NCBI GenBank assembly: GCA_014529385.2
Contig: CM043969.1
Coordinates: 73,304,176 to 73,368,175, forward strand
DNA length: 64,000 nt
Direction: 5' to 3'
From: Adiantum capillus-veneris
Taxonomy: Eukaryota; Streptophyta; Polypodiopsida; Polypodiales; Pteridaceae
Below are positions 1-11,395 of this stretch, one piece after another; the first letter of the stretch is position 1; each line of letters starts with the position of its first letter. Below the pieces are notes generated by a model. That model ran no database searches and was not told the DNA's origin. It was given only the letters and a program-made list of their open reading frames with translations. A program made the translations under genes and the position numbers.

Positions 1-1584
1 ATCACTATGAGTGCTTTGTGCACTATTCGGAGCTAATTTGTAGTCGTTCTTGAGTGCTTTCAAAGAAGAGTATTCAGCCAGAGTGATGTCTATTGATGAT
101 ACACACATAGAGTGCATTTGTGTGTGACAACAACAGGATTTGGAGCACAAAATTTGGAGCCATGTATGGGATTGTGGCGCTAAGATCTTCAGCGTGTGCT
201 TAGCTTATTTAGAAACTGATTTTTTGGAGATTTGGGACCGTTTTTTAGTGGTTATTCAACCCACATTGTGGCGGATTAGTAGAAATAGGTTTCCAAGGGT
301 GCATTTTTTGCCATAATTTTATCATACAAACTCAGATAGGGGCAACCCAAGAGTTGTTTGGAGGGTTTTGGCACACTTCGAATGTAATGGCAAAGTCCAT
401 TTGACCTAATTTTGATCACATTTTTTGCACCAATGTGAACAACATCGGATACACACACACACACACACACACACACACTGATTTTTGACTTCGGCATCGT
501 CGAGCACTCCAGACACTTCCATCAAAAGTTGGCATCAACACACTATCTTGACATCGACATCAACACAATATTTTTTCACGGCATCATCAGAGATAACAGT
601 ATTGACAGTCACTGCTTGGCTTCTTAGTACTCTACTTTGCATAGATCTTTTGATGTATGTCTATGGTGGTTTGGTTTATGATGCTTGATGGCTCACAGGT
701 TATTATTTTTTCATCAGTTTGTCAAATGCACAAACTACATAGCTATAGGTGTACAACTTTTCTTGGCAGGTGTTCCTAATGTGCATCTATTGTCCTTACA
801 TGTGACAGATGGTGGCGGATTACTACGTGCATGGCATTTGTGGTTTAATTTGCCTAGCCTAGTTGGCTATAGTTAACAGGTTTTGTCAGTGACATGTTCT
901 TGGTTTCATAGGAGATTTTTGACCAGTGGTTACTTCTCTTTGGGAGCTTTATGTGTATGGATATGCATGATTAGCACCTTGTGTGTGCTTTGAGCTTTGT
1001 TGAGAGCAATTTGTACTCCCCGCAAGGAGCTCACTTGAGTTTAGATTTTTGCTTGCATCTCATGGGTGCCTGTTTGAGCGTGTGTCCTGCGATCTTAAAG
1101 TGACAGTTTTACGTTTCTTGGATGTACGATTTACTGCCATTGTACCTCGTTGTGGAGACTTTTTTGGCTTGTTTTGGCACTTTCAAATGTTTTTGAGACT
1201 CGGTTTGAAAGAGCCCTTTCTGAGATTGTGGCTAGTCGTGTGTGCATAACCTTTTGTGAGGGTCGTTGCGTGAGGTTTTTTGAAGCCAAGCACTTAGAGC
1301 TGGGCTACCCAATGTGAGGTGGATTAGGTTGTTGGAGATCCCCATAAGTGGCCTCGTGATAAGATATATATAGATGGGTGTGAAGGTGCTTTGACACCAA
1401 GTTGGCACTCTTTCATATATATATGCTAGTTTATACCTAATCAACACTCTTTGTTGGTTTATGCATTGCTTTTGCTGAGTTTTGCTTGAAATTTTGATCT
1501 TTGTATAGAGTAGAGTATGCCAGATTTTCCCCGCAAGTCCCTTAGTTTGCTTACAACACTAAGCTTCGGTGATAATCAACATCT
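1..1584. other. Intergenic, no gene recognised
   Basis: No coding similarity was recognised on either strand; the open frames are short, overlapping and of biased composition. The stretch carries an (AC)n microsatellite at 451-478 and a short AT run near 1,415-1,425. It lies upstream of a Copia leader that becomes recognisable near 1,585. Part of it could be a diverged LTR, but no clear primer-binding site was found. Confidence 0.5.
451..478. repeat. (AC)n microsatellite
   Basis: About 14 uninterrupted AC units. Confidence 0.95.
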
Positions 1585-1799
1585 CATATTTTCCATTTGG
1601 GCTCATTTCAGCCTCCATTTCCACTACAAGTAGTACTTCGCAAGCAATTTTGTCATTTTGTGCAGAATTTTTGTTAATGCCATTTTTTGCATAACACGTG
1701 CCTTAAAGTCTACTTTGGGTTATGCTATGTAGCACGTGTTGTTCTCGCTTTGTTTCACCTCTTTTCAAGTAGTTTTCCCATCAGGTGCATCCATTCGTC

Positions 1800-2820
1800 A
1801 TGGCTGACAACAACATAGATGTGTACAAGATGTTTCCTCTACTGAGGATAAATTGGATGGGGACAATTACCCATTGTGGACTTACATGATGCAACATGTA
1901 GGGCATTGATATACGCCTTGGTTTTGAGGATACAAGCGATGTTAAGGATGTTGCAGGTTTTGGCGGTAGGGTTGTTGCTGCCAGAGCTGTTTTACCTACA
2001 ACAGAGTAAGCTCGTTGGGATGTAAGAGATGCACATGCTCATGCATTGATTCCGATATACTTGAAGTGCACTATTGCTCCTCACGTTCATTCAGCTAAAT
2101 CTGCAAACAGGCTTGAGATATTCTAACCGGTCTTTATGCACGTCCCAATGAGGCTAAAATTGCATTGCTGCATAAAGAGCTGGAGTCGAAGATTATTATG
2201 AAATGGACACTTTCCTTGCTGGTATTAAGGATAATAATGAGCAACTTATTTATGGAAGAAGAGAAGTCATTTTTGATAGTTCCCTCGTGCAGACTGTTCT
2301 TGATGCTTTGTCAGATTCTTACCAGAGTTTTACTAGTACTTGGAGACTTTGACCCAAGAAAATCTAGAAGTCGTCAAGTTTGATGCATCACGCATATTGT
2401 TGTTGCATGAGTCATTTTCAAGAAAAAACAAGGCTAAACAGCATGCAGTTGAACATGCCTTTATTGTTGCTTAAAGAAAAAGTGGTAACATGTAGCCATT
2501 TCTCATGGTTCTTCGGCGAGTGGCAAATCACCTATTCCAATGCTTCTATTGGAAACATCTCATCTGGGAATTCTAGTGAAAAGGGCAAAAAGAAGACGTG
2601 TTTCCATTATTGTAAAGCTAATGATCACTTGATCAAGCAGTGTCCAAAATTGAAGGCAAAAGAGGCTAAGAAGATAGAGGTTGGTTCCATTACAAGTGCA
2701 ACTATTGTAGAGTTTTTTGTGAAAGGAGATTGTGATGCTGATGTAATGCAGAGTGGTAATTTAGTGCAGAGTGCATTTATGATCCTTTTGTCCATGTTGC
2801 CTATATGTCAGTTGCTATAG
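1800..2820 (+). pseudogene. Copia gag remnant (E1)
   Basis: The start ATG at 1,800 opens a product beginning MADNNIDVYKM, the same start as gag of element B. The frame is lost within about 20 codons and the rest is read in several frames. The readable tail at 2,380-2,820 holds an intact CCHC zinc knuckle (CFHYCKANDHLIKQC) followed by a Lys-rich stretch. Gag would package element RNA into virus-like particles; this copy cannot make a full protein. Confidence 0.85.
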
Positions 2821-4189
2821 ATGCTTGTGTGGTATTTTGACAGTGGTTCTACAAAATAGATTCCCTCTCATCGTGACTTCTTTACCTCTCTCGAGGATGT
2901 CCCTCATGGGAATTCAATCACTTGTGCCAACAATGCCTCTTATCCGGTCAAGGGAGTTGTAAAGATTGTGCTGTCTGATGCAAATGGCAGTTTTTTCACT
3001 CTTGTTGATGCACTTTATGTACTTGGGATTAAAAACAACCTTTTGTTCATATTTGCACTTGTTAGACTTGATCTTATTGTGAAATTTGTGGATGACAAAT
3101 ATATAGTTCATGATCTAAATTTTACAAATGCAATTGTGCATTCAAAGGCTGTTTTAAATGCAGAACTTTGGCATGCATGTTTTAAGCATATGAATTTTGC
3201 CAGTTTGTTGCATTTGCAAAATTTTGCTATGGTTGCTTCTTTGCTACCTCTTGAAGCACCTATGAAACATGTTTGTAAATGTTGTATTTTCTATAAGATG
3301 CGGCGTTCAAAGTTTATGAAGGATGGTTTAGTTAGGGCTACATGTAGGTTACAACTTGTGCATAGTGATGTTTGTGGGCCCATGCTAACTCCATCCTTGG
3401 GCAATTGCCTTTACTTTGTGACTTTTATTGATGATTACTCCAGGCATGCATGGGTGTATCCGCTTAAAGCTAATTCCAAAGTGTTTATGTGCTTCCAAGC
3501 AATTTCTGGCTATGGTTGATGTCTCTAAATGTACTATGGGCACCCTCTGTTCAGATCGAGGGGGGGAGTATATGTCTCATGAATTTAATACATTTCTGGC
3601 TAGTTGTGGAATAAAGCAATAATGTAAAGTGTCGTATACACCTCAACAAAATAGTGTTTCTAAAAGGAGAATTAGGACGCTTACGGAGATGGCACGATGT
3701 ACGGTCAAGAGTCAAGCTTTGCCACATTCATTTTGGCTTGAGGCCATCATGTGTGCTACTTATGTACTTAACAGGTGTCCTACAAAATCTTTACAGTCTA
3801 TGACTCCATATGAAGCATGGCATGATAAAAAGCCATCTATTGATCACATGCGCATTTTTTGTTGTTTGGCTTATGAGTTGGTGTCACAAACGCAGCACCA
3901 AAAATTGGATGATAAGGCTGTTAAATGCATTTTTGTTGGTTACAATACTGAAATCAAAGGTTACAAGTTGTACCATCTACAAACAAAGTGTATCTTGGTT
4001 TCACGCGATGTTGTTTTTGTGGGAGATTCTGTTCAGCCTTTTCTATCATGTACTAGAGATAGTAATATAAGGTCACGGGATATTTATGACAGTTTTTTGC
4101 CTCTTTTTAGTGGTGGAAATGTGAATGTAAATTCCAATGAGAAAAATGTACAGCCTATGGGGGAATGTTACAGATCAACCTATTATTGA
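2821..4189 (+). pseudogene. Copia protease, GAG-pre-integrase and integrase remnant (E1)
   Basis: A degenerate aspartic protease with an FDSGS active-site motif followed at once by a stop lies near 2,835-2,865. The GAG-pre-integrase domain follows (ELWHACFKHMNF near 3,166), then the integrase core with HSDVCGP (about 3,360), FIDDYSRHAW (about 3,424), SDRGGEY and SYTPQQN blocks. Frames switch near 3,520 and 3,620. The integrase block continues to the conserved RIFCCLAYELV segment near 3,850. The element cannot integrate by its own enzymes. Confidence 0.9.
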
Positions 4190-4389
4190 TGCAAATGTAC
4201 ATGATGTGCTTCATGTGGAAAGGGCTGAGAATGAGCATGCTAGAGGTATGCCAATGGCTGGTGCATACTTTGCGTGACAATAAATTGGATGCACCTTTGT
4301 CTAGTCGTACTCGTTTAGGTTCTTGCCATGCATCTTATGTATTAGATTGCTATGCTTTGGTTGTTTCTAGCCTATGTGATATAGAAGAA

Positions 4390-5430
4390 CCTCTGCCTTT
4401 TGATGAAGCAAAGAATTTAGAAAATTGGATGGGATGCCATGCAATCATGATATGATGTACTTATAGAAAATGACACATGGACTTTATGTGATTTGCCTCT
4501 TGGCAAAAAGGCCATTGGTACAAAGTGGGTTACAAGTTGAAAGGTAAGCGGGATGATGAGATTGATCTCTATAAGGATCGACTTGTTGTAAAAGGTTATG
4601 CACATAAAAAAGGCATAGATTATGAAAAGACTTTTGCTCCCACTTGTCATATGACTATTATGTGTTTTCTATGTGCATTGGCAACTCATTTTGGATGGGA
4701 TGTACATCAATCAGACATTATTACTGCTTTCTTGAATGGTGAAATATTGGAGGAAGTTTATGTAATGTAGCCTCACGGTTTTGTCATTAAAGGGCAAGAA
4801 GATAAAGTGTGCAAATGTAAGAAAGATTTCTATGGATTGAAGCAATCTCCTCGTGCTTGGTAGGAGAAAGGTGACACTCATTTGGTCAAACAAGGCTTTC
4901 GTTTAACAGCCCAACAGAAAGCACTTTGTATGTAGAGAGTGAGGGCGATATACTTCTCATTGTTATTGTGTATGTGGATGATTTGTTGATCACTGGTATG
5001 AATGAGACACATATTGCTAAATTTAAGGTTGATTTGAATGCTACTTTCAAGATGAAAGATTTGGGACTATTGCATCAATACTTGGACATACAATTTGAGC
5101 AATGTGATGCCGGTATTGCCTTGTGTCAAACAAGTTACATAGAATCATTGCTATGTAAATTTGGACTGAAAGATTGCAAACCTATTCTATGTAACTTGTG
5201 TCAAACAAGTTACATAGAATCATTGCTATGTAAATTTGGACTGAAAGATTGCAAACCTATTGCCACTCCTATGGAAACAGGTTATGCTGGTGATTCTTTC
5301 AATGCCACTCTTTACCAAACTACTATTGGAAGCCTTATTTATGTATGGAGTACGAGACTGGATATGCAGTTTGCAGTCTCACAGGTTAGTAAATTTATGC
5401 ATAGCCCAGGGTTTAAGCATTGCTAGGTTG
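4390..5430 (+). pseudogene. Copia reverse transcriptase remnant (E1)
   Basis: The RT region is recognised from the YEKTFAPTCHM block (about 4,621), the TAFLNGEILEEVYVM block (about 4,727-4,768), the YGLKQSPRAW block (about 4,832), and the catalytic YVDDLLITGM motif (about 4,971-5,000). There are stops at 4,768 and 4,861 and frame changes. A 25-codon in-frame duplication near the 3' end is listed separately. Confidence 0.9.
5120..5261 (+). repeat. In-frame tandem duplication in Copia RT (67 bp x2, period 75)
   Basis: Copies at 5,120-5,186 and 5,195-5,261 are identical by eye, separated by eight bases. The 75-bp period equals 25 codons, so the reading frame stays open and the segment LCQTSYIESLLCKFGL appears twice. 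Confidence 0.92.
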
Positions 5431-5452
5431 TTAAGCAGATCTTCACTACTAA

Positions 5453-5878
5453 TTGAGTGGCACTTTACATATTGGGTTGTTTTATACCAAGGGGAGATCA
5501 TTGCCGCCAGATTTACATGCTTTTTCGGACTTAGATTGGGATAATTGTTTTGACATGCAAGTGTCCACTAGTGGTTTTTGTTTCGAGCTTGAAAATTCAT
5601 GCATATCATGGTTGAGCAAGAAGCAACTTACTGTGGCCACTTCTAGTTGTGAGGTTGAGTACATGGCAGTCTTCATAGCTATGGTTGAGTATGTATTGCT
5701 CAGGCACCTTATGACTGATTTGGGTGTTGGACAGGATAGCTTTTCAAGTGCACCTTTTCCACCAAAATTGCATTTTGGTGCCCCGCATCGGTATACACCC
5801 ATTTTTTCTAGGGTGTTGTATGTAATAACAAGGGATTACAATCTACTATCTAGGGTGAAAAATTTGTACTTTAAGTGA
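5453..5878 (+). pseudogene. Copia RNase H remnant (E1)
   Basis: The frame includes the Copia RNase H blocks SDLDWDNC, SWLSKKQLTVATSSCEVEYM and LLRHLMTDLG, then runs into sequence with no further similarity. It follows the RT remnant on the same strand after a frame break near 5,430. No polypurine tract or LTR was recognised after it. Confidence 0.85.
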
Positions 5879-6175
5879 ATTTTCTCTCATGGAAATGTGT
5901 AGCACAAGCTGGGAGTAGCGTGCCACGCATTTTAGAATGAGCCACCATTCTGGAATCACCTTGGACTCCCTCTGCTTTGAGCACTTTCAACAATTGGATT
6001 GCATCAAATATAGCCTTTTTTTTTGCTCACATACTCATTTTGTGGAAGCTCCATGAATTCTCTCTGCTATCACATTCCCAATCTAAAACATAAAGAGAAA
6101 TCCAAGACCAAGGTAGTGATGAATGCGTGCAGCACCACCGCTTGACTTTAATTCCATTGCACTAACCTCCAGGCC

Positions 6176-6757
6176 GCCTCCATGCACTATTGCATATGCC
6201 TCCATTTATGTTGGGAAAAAAAGAAAAGTTGTTCCTCTCCGGTTGCTGTTGCTGCCACTCAGGTCCTTTTCGCACGCGGCTTGTGTTATGTTGCTGCCGC
6301 TCATGTCCTCCTCACACGTGGCTTGTGCTCTATCCTTGCCTATGCACTTTCTTGCCACGTTCCTACAACGCTCCCTTCACTTCCCTCACAGGGCATCTAC
6401 CACTTGCATACCTAGCCTTGATCACCTCTTGCAACACATGCCACTTTTTCCCAACCCCCCCCCCCCCCCCCCCCCCCCCTTCCCCCTTGCCCTCCTTTGA
6501 CATCTTACCTTTTTGTTGCGCTAACCACTCAAGCCGCATCCATGCACTATTGCACATGCCTCCCTTTATGTTGGGAAAAACAATGAAGTTGTCCCTCCCC
6601 TGCTGCTGCTGCCACTCAGGTCCCTTCGCATGCGGCTTCTGCTTTGGCCCTGCCTATGCGCTTGCTCGCCACGTTTCTGCAATGCTTCCTTCACATGGTA
6701 GTCGCTTGCATGCCTATCCTTGCTCACCTCTTGCAACACATGCCACTTTTGCCATGA
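6176..6757. repeat. Diverged direct repeat pair with poly-C tract
   Basis: A segment beginning at about 6,176 (catgcactattgca, later ttatgttgggaaaaa) recurs at about 6,537. Both copies end in the same block that reads cctcttgcaacacatgcc. The first copy holds a local duplication of a ccgctcatgtcc-type unit. A poly-C tract of about 26 bases (6,454-6,479) separates the copies. Open frames here are low-complexity and not considered genes. Confidence 0.75.
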
Positions 6758-7208
6758 CCCTTTCCCCCCGTTGCCCTTCTTTGACATTTACCTTTTTGTT
6801 GTTGGTTTTTAATAAAATCGAAGCCAAATAACTCAATCCAAACTCGTTACCACATATTGACATGTTAATGGCATGTGTTATAAACTTAGTTTTTTTGAAG
6901 ATGAAGAGTTAGTATATTATTAAGGTTAGTAATATAACAGCCCCAAAGAAAATGCCACTAACACGGCATTTTGTAGAGTCATCAAAGCAAGGCAGCAACG
7001 AGTGTGAAGCCTGCATGTGTGGATACGTGGGTGAAGCCTGCATGTGTGGAAGAGAACGTAGAGAGTTTTGGGTGGAGCTCTCAGTGAGGATTGGAATCAC
7101 CTTACCACTCCTTATTTTTCTATATGAACAAAGAATAGAGATAAGGTTAGTAGTAAGGTCAGTCACAGTGAGATGGGCATATGCCGGTTAGTTAGCCTGA
7201 ACCCCAAC

Positions 7209-7222
7209 AATCTCCCACTTGA
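7209..7222 (-). other. Copia polypurine tract / 3' LTR boundary
   Basis: On the minus strand the sequence reads AAGTGGGAGAT followed by TGTTGGGG, a polypurine tract abutting an LTR that starts with TG. The same junction occurs at 46,372 and, in diverged form, at 46,921. The LTR would extend below 7,209 to roughly 6,900; its far end was not resolved. Confidence 0.7.
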
Positions 7223-7323
7223 AGGCCAATGTGGCCCAAGTGGTCTATGTATGTACATTTGTACAACCACAAAGCAATTGTGTGGCTTCACTCTACACCC
7301 ATCATCTCCATGCAATGTACAAA

Positions 7324-7584
7324 CTACTCTGAGAGTAGGCTCTTCATAAGAGCATATGCAGAATTGTCATCCATATGAACCTTGACTAGTTGAATGCCCT
7401 TGGTAGCCAATATGTCGTCTATTACATGATAACGAACTTCTATGTGTTTCAAATTGGACTGAAACACAGCTAATGCCATTGCACTCTGACTATCACAATG
7501 AAACATTGGAGTTTGAGTACAGCCAAGATCTTCCACTAGGTGAGCTAACCACACACCTTCCTTACTAGCATCAGAAACTACCAC
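7324..7584 (-). pseudogene. Copia RNase H C-terminal fragment
   Basis: It contains the Copia RNase H blocks VWLAHLVEDLG, HCDSQSAMALA and KHIEVRYHVIDD and is open for 86 codons to its stop. It lies about 100 bp before the polypurine tract, the expected place for the end of pol. Confidence 0.88.
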
Positions 7585-8059
7585 ATACTTGGCCTATGTG
7601 GCAAAGACGACATGTAGTTTTATAGACATGATCTCCATGACATGGCTGCTCTAGCAAATCAAAAGACATAGCTAGATGTCTATCTTTGACTATCCATTGT
7701 CTATTGTACCTTTCACATATCTCAAGATGTACTTCATTGCTTCCCAGTGTGCTTTTTGTTAGGATTTTTCATAAATATGCTAACCACTTCCACAGTAAAA
7801 GCAATGTTCGGTCTCGTGGCTACCGTGGCATACATAAGACTAACAACTACCAAAGGATATGGCACCTTGGCCATTTTCTCTTTCCCAACATCAGACATGG
7901 GAGCATCTTCTTTCTAAATTTTGCATATGCCTACATTGGGGTACTCAATTTAGCCTTTCCCCCTTTGCATATTACAACATTGCAAGACCTCGTGGATATA
8001 TGTTTCTTGAGATGCAAGACCTTGTGGACATACGTTTCTTGAGACTTCAATATTCCACG

Positions 8060-8625
8060 TAGTCTATCCCTCTCAATACAATGTACCAAGAAAGTGGATT
8101 GCATCTCCCAAATCCTTCATAGAAAATTGCATGCTAAGTGATTTTTTCAAGATGGCAATCTTGTCTTTAGACTTCTTGACAATGATCATATCATCAACAT
8201 AAAGTATCAAGATGATAAGTGAACCATCGTTCAACTTTCAAGTATACAAGCGGTGATCTTCTTGGCTCCTTTTATAACCTTGGGATTGCATGTACTTGTC
8301 AAACTTCATGTACCACTGCGTTGAGCCTTGCCTTAGGCCATACCATGCCCTATGTAATCTACACACCAATTTTGCCCTCGTAGGCTTCTCATGTTTGACT
8401 TCAAAACCCTTTGGTTATTTCATGTAGACATCCTCATCAAGATCCCCAATTCCATGTCCTCAATGGCTATTAATTCAAGCACTAGACGCAACGTAGTCAT
8501 TTTGACCACTTGAGAAAAAATCTCATCAAAATCCACACCTCTCTTTTGCTTGAAACCCTTGGCAACCAGTACTTAGGCTCGGGATCCTCTGTCATATACT
8601 TCTTTTTATACACCCATTTGCAAGG
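8060..8625 (-). pseudogene. Copia reverse transcriptase fragment
   Basis: Minus-strand translation in shifting frames gives LPCKWVYKKKYMTEDPEP (about 8,615-8,560), RGVDFDEIFSQVVKMTTLRL (about 8,550-8,490), and the catalytic LYVDDMIIVKKSKDK (YVDD at 8,190-8,201), followed by a degenerate MKDLGDAIHFLG block. Several frameshifts and stops separate these blocks. Confidence 0.85.
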
Positions 8626-8661
8626 CAAGGATTGTTTACCCTCTAGCAACTCTATCACTTT

Positions 8662-8997
8662 TTAAGTTTCACTAGCCACAATTGAGTTGTACTCACATTG
8701 CATTGCCTGCTCCCACCTCACGCTATCTTCCATCTCAATAGCCTCTTGGTAGCAGGTAGGCTCTCCGCAGTCAATGATCAACAAATAGTCTAATCTTGGC
8801 TGAAACCACTCAAGGGCATGACAAAAATGTGTGGATATCCTCATTACCCAAATGTTGGATTTTGCTCTCTTGGGAGCATTACTAGCTCTCTCAAGAGCAC
8901 TACTAGCGGTAGATACATTGCTAGTAGACTGAGTTGTTTGCGTAATCAGACTTAAGTTGCGTCCTCGAATCTTACTTTGCAATTTAACCTCTTTCAT
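8662..8997 (-). pseudogene. Copia integrase-RT linker fragment
   Basis: An open stretch of 111 codons, Ser/Thr/Ala-rich at first, then ending with a block that resembles the start of Copia RT (EAIEMEDSVRWEQAMQCEYN). It sits between the integrase and RT blocks on the same strand. Confidence 0.7.
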
Positions 8998-9000
8998 GGG

Positions 9001-9576
9001 CTATCTACGCATCTTTGACTCATTAAAGATCACTTTGTGAGCTGTGAATAACTCTCTGAGATTCCGAGCCCCAAAGACAATAACCCATCTCTCCATCTGC
9101 GCACCGTAGCCAATGAAAATGCATTCGTGTGACTTGGGGTCCAACTTCTTTCTAAACTCTTTAGGCACATGTGAGAATGCCACACACCCAAACACCCGTA
9201 ATCTGTCATAATTGGGCTTCTTAATTGTCCACATCTCCTACAGAATCTTGTAGTTTAATGGTGTACTATGCAACCTATTGATTATAGGCTATCTACGCAT
9301 CTTTGACTCATTAAAGATCACTTTGTGAGCTGTGAATAACTCTCTGAGATTCCGAGCGCCAAAGACAATAACCCATCTCTCCATCTGCGCGCCAGAGCCA
9401 ATGAAAATGCATTCGTGTGACTTGGGGTCCAACTTCTTTCTAAACTCTTTAGGCACATGTGAGAATGCCACACACCCAAACACCCGTAATCTGTCATAAT
9501 TGGGCTTCTTAATTGTCCACATCTCCTACAGAATCTTGTAGTTTAATGGTGTACTAGGAAACCTATTGATTATATG
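9001..9576 (-). repeat. 288-bp tandem duplication of Copia integrase C-terminus
   Basis: Copies begin at 9,001 and 9,289 and differ at only a few positions. Each encodes 77 codons from MWTIKKPNYDRLRVFGCVAF to FNESKMRR, a Copia integrase C-terminal segment. The period is 288 bp (96 codons). The duplication arose within the element, since unique sequence flanks both sides. Confidence 0.92.
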
Positions 9577-9836
9577 TAGCGATTTCATAATAGCCTCTCC
9601 CCAAAACTCTCAAGGTAAATTTTCCATAGATAGCATGGAAGTGATTCTCTCCTAAATAGTCATATTCATGCCCTCAACAAATCCATTTGAGCATGTTTGT
9701 ACGGCCTAATAAACTCTCACCAAATTTCTCTTTTGCTACAAAAATTCTTAACTCGGTGGAGACATACTCTTCTCCCTTATCAGTGTGCTAAGCCTTCAAC
9801 TTCTTGCCTGATTAGTTCTCGTGCATTGCAAGAAAT

Positions 9837-10085
9837 TTATGAAACGTAGTAAAAGCTGTCTTTCCTTTTTAAGAGGTAGACCACCACCTTTTGAGTAGAG
9901 TCGTCTAAGAAATTCAAGAAAAATGATGCCCTCCCTAGTGACTTATGCGACATAGGCCCACATAGATCACTATGAACCAAGTCTAGAGGATTCCCTAACT
10001 TCTGATCTAATGGCAAAGTGGTAAGCCTAGTCTGTTTCCCATATATGCAATGCTCACACAAACTAAACTTAGAATAGTTTAACAC
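9837..10085 (-). pseudogene. Copia GAG-pre-integrase / integrase N-terminal fragment
   Basis: It contains CEHCIYGKQTRL, then LVHSDLCGPM, typical of the junction between the zinc-binding GAG-pre-integrase domain and the integrase core. The FLDDSTQKVVVYLLK block matches the core start with substitutions. The 5' continuation toward gag is not recognisable. Confidence 0.85.
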
Positions 10086-10956
10086 AAGGATATAGCCAAA
10101 ACGCTACAATTGCTTCATTCCCTTTTGAAGCTAGCTATGCCACAACTTAGTAGAAGGAAGCTTCCCTACATAAACAGAGATCTTTCATTGAAGAGACATA
10201 TAAGGAATGTAATGAGCCATACTTTTGGCATTTGAGCATGACCAAGTTACATTTTTTGATAATTCAGGAACCATTGCCAAACCTTGTAGTGTATCCAAGA
10301 TCATCAAGCTATCCTACTGAAACCAAGTGTGTGTGTGTGTGTGCGTGTGTATTCCTAACAAGGCAAGATGGCCCTCGTAACGAGGATACAGATATATGCA
10401 TATGTGTGTGTGTGTGTTCCTCTCCCCCTCCCCCACTCTCTGTCTCCCTCCCTCCCTCCCTCTCTCTCCATTGCAAAGTCAGATCACTACTTTTTAAGGT
10501 GGGACTACTCGGGATGACCCCCCGGAGGAGAGAGCATGCTATTCCAAAAGAATGGAGCCTTTTAGGGATCCCACAGGGAGGGAGTGGGATTTCCCCAAGC
10601 CAAATACAATTCAAATTATGGAGTCTCTCATCCTAGGTCTCTTCATATAATAGAATTTTGGAATTTTAGCTCTCAATTGTTACCATCACATACCTTTCTG
10701 TAAGTCTATCTGGGAAGAATTCGGATCAAGGGTTTCATACATTTATGTACGCTCTTTTCTCTCTTAGTTTGCAAGAGACCCACATGCTTTAGCCACACTG
10801 TCAAAGCACTGGCAATATAACAACAAAGAAAAATGGAGATTGATGTGTAGATCAATCACTTTGTGTATAACTAAGCACTTTGTAGCATAACATTTGCAAA
10901 GACATGTATAATTTCATCAAGTTTCAATCACGCATGCACACATGAACTTAAACACA

Positions 10957-10960
<4 letters not shown>

Positions 10961-10993
<33 letters not shown>
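10961..10993. repeat. (AC)n microsatellite
   Basis: About 16 CA units. Confidence 0.95.
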
Positions 10994-10996
<3 letters not shown>

Positions 10997-11360
10997 GAGA
11001 GAATCAACACTAGTTGAGGGCCGGACTTTTTAGAGCTGACCCCTCCCCCTCTAGAAGGACTTTGTATGAATTGTTTTGTTCAAATCAAAGAGCATTTGAT
11101 TACTTGCACTGTTAATCACACTTCTTGTTAATCAAATTAGAGAGATGGAGAATCTTACATTCGACTACATCTTGTAAATAGACTTGATCTGCAATTAACT
11201 CATAGGACTCAATCTCAAGGCCTTAAATACCTCGCGCGTGGTAAGATTTATGGAGATTAAGTAAGAACTCAAGTTGGAATAAAGGAATACATAAGCATTA
11301 CAAAGTAATAACATGTTCGGTTGTTAATTAGCATAAGCTACTAGTATCCTTAGCCATGGA

Positions 11361-11363
<3 letters not shown>

Positions 11364-11391
<28 letters not shown>
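11364..11391. repeat. (GA)n microsatellite
   Basis: About 14 GA units. Confidence 0.93.

Positions 11392-11395
<4 letters not shown>

Larger units (their letters stand above)
1585..5880 (+). mobile_element. Degenerate Ty1/Copia retrotransposon E1
   Basis: A plus-strand Copia element in the order leader, gag, protease, GAG-pre-integrase, integrase, reverse transcriptase, RNase H. The leader at about 1,597-1,799 matches the leader of element B (reverse complement of about 54,769-54,965), so both belong to one family. Coding is broken by many stops and frameshifts and no LTR was recognised at either end, so this copy is dead. Domain details are given in the separate entries. Confidence 0.9.
7209..10135 (-). 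mobile_element. Degenerate Copia retrotransposon (minus strand)
   Basis: Read on the minus strand from high to low coordinates it gives GAG-pre-integrase and integrase N-part (10,085-9,837), integrase C-part (9,522-9,001, duplicated), a variable linker (8,997-8,662), RT (about 8,620-8,060), RNase H (7,584-7,324) and a polypurine tract at 7,210-7,222. No gag was recognised above 10,135, so the 5' half is missing. It belongs to a different subfamily from E1, A and B. Confidence 0.88.

Noticed and set aside
6190-6831. 213-codon plus-strand frame rich in Cys and Pro
   Set aside because: It is produced by the poly-C run and repeated CT-rich units; no family similarity.
10232-10636. Frames over GT and CT microsatellites on both strands
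   Set aside because: The predicted proteins are translations of dinucleotide repeats.
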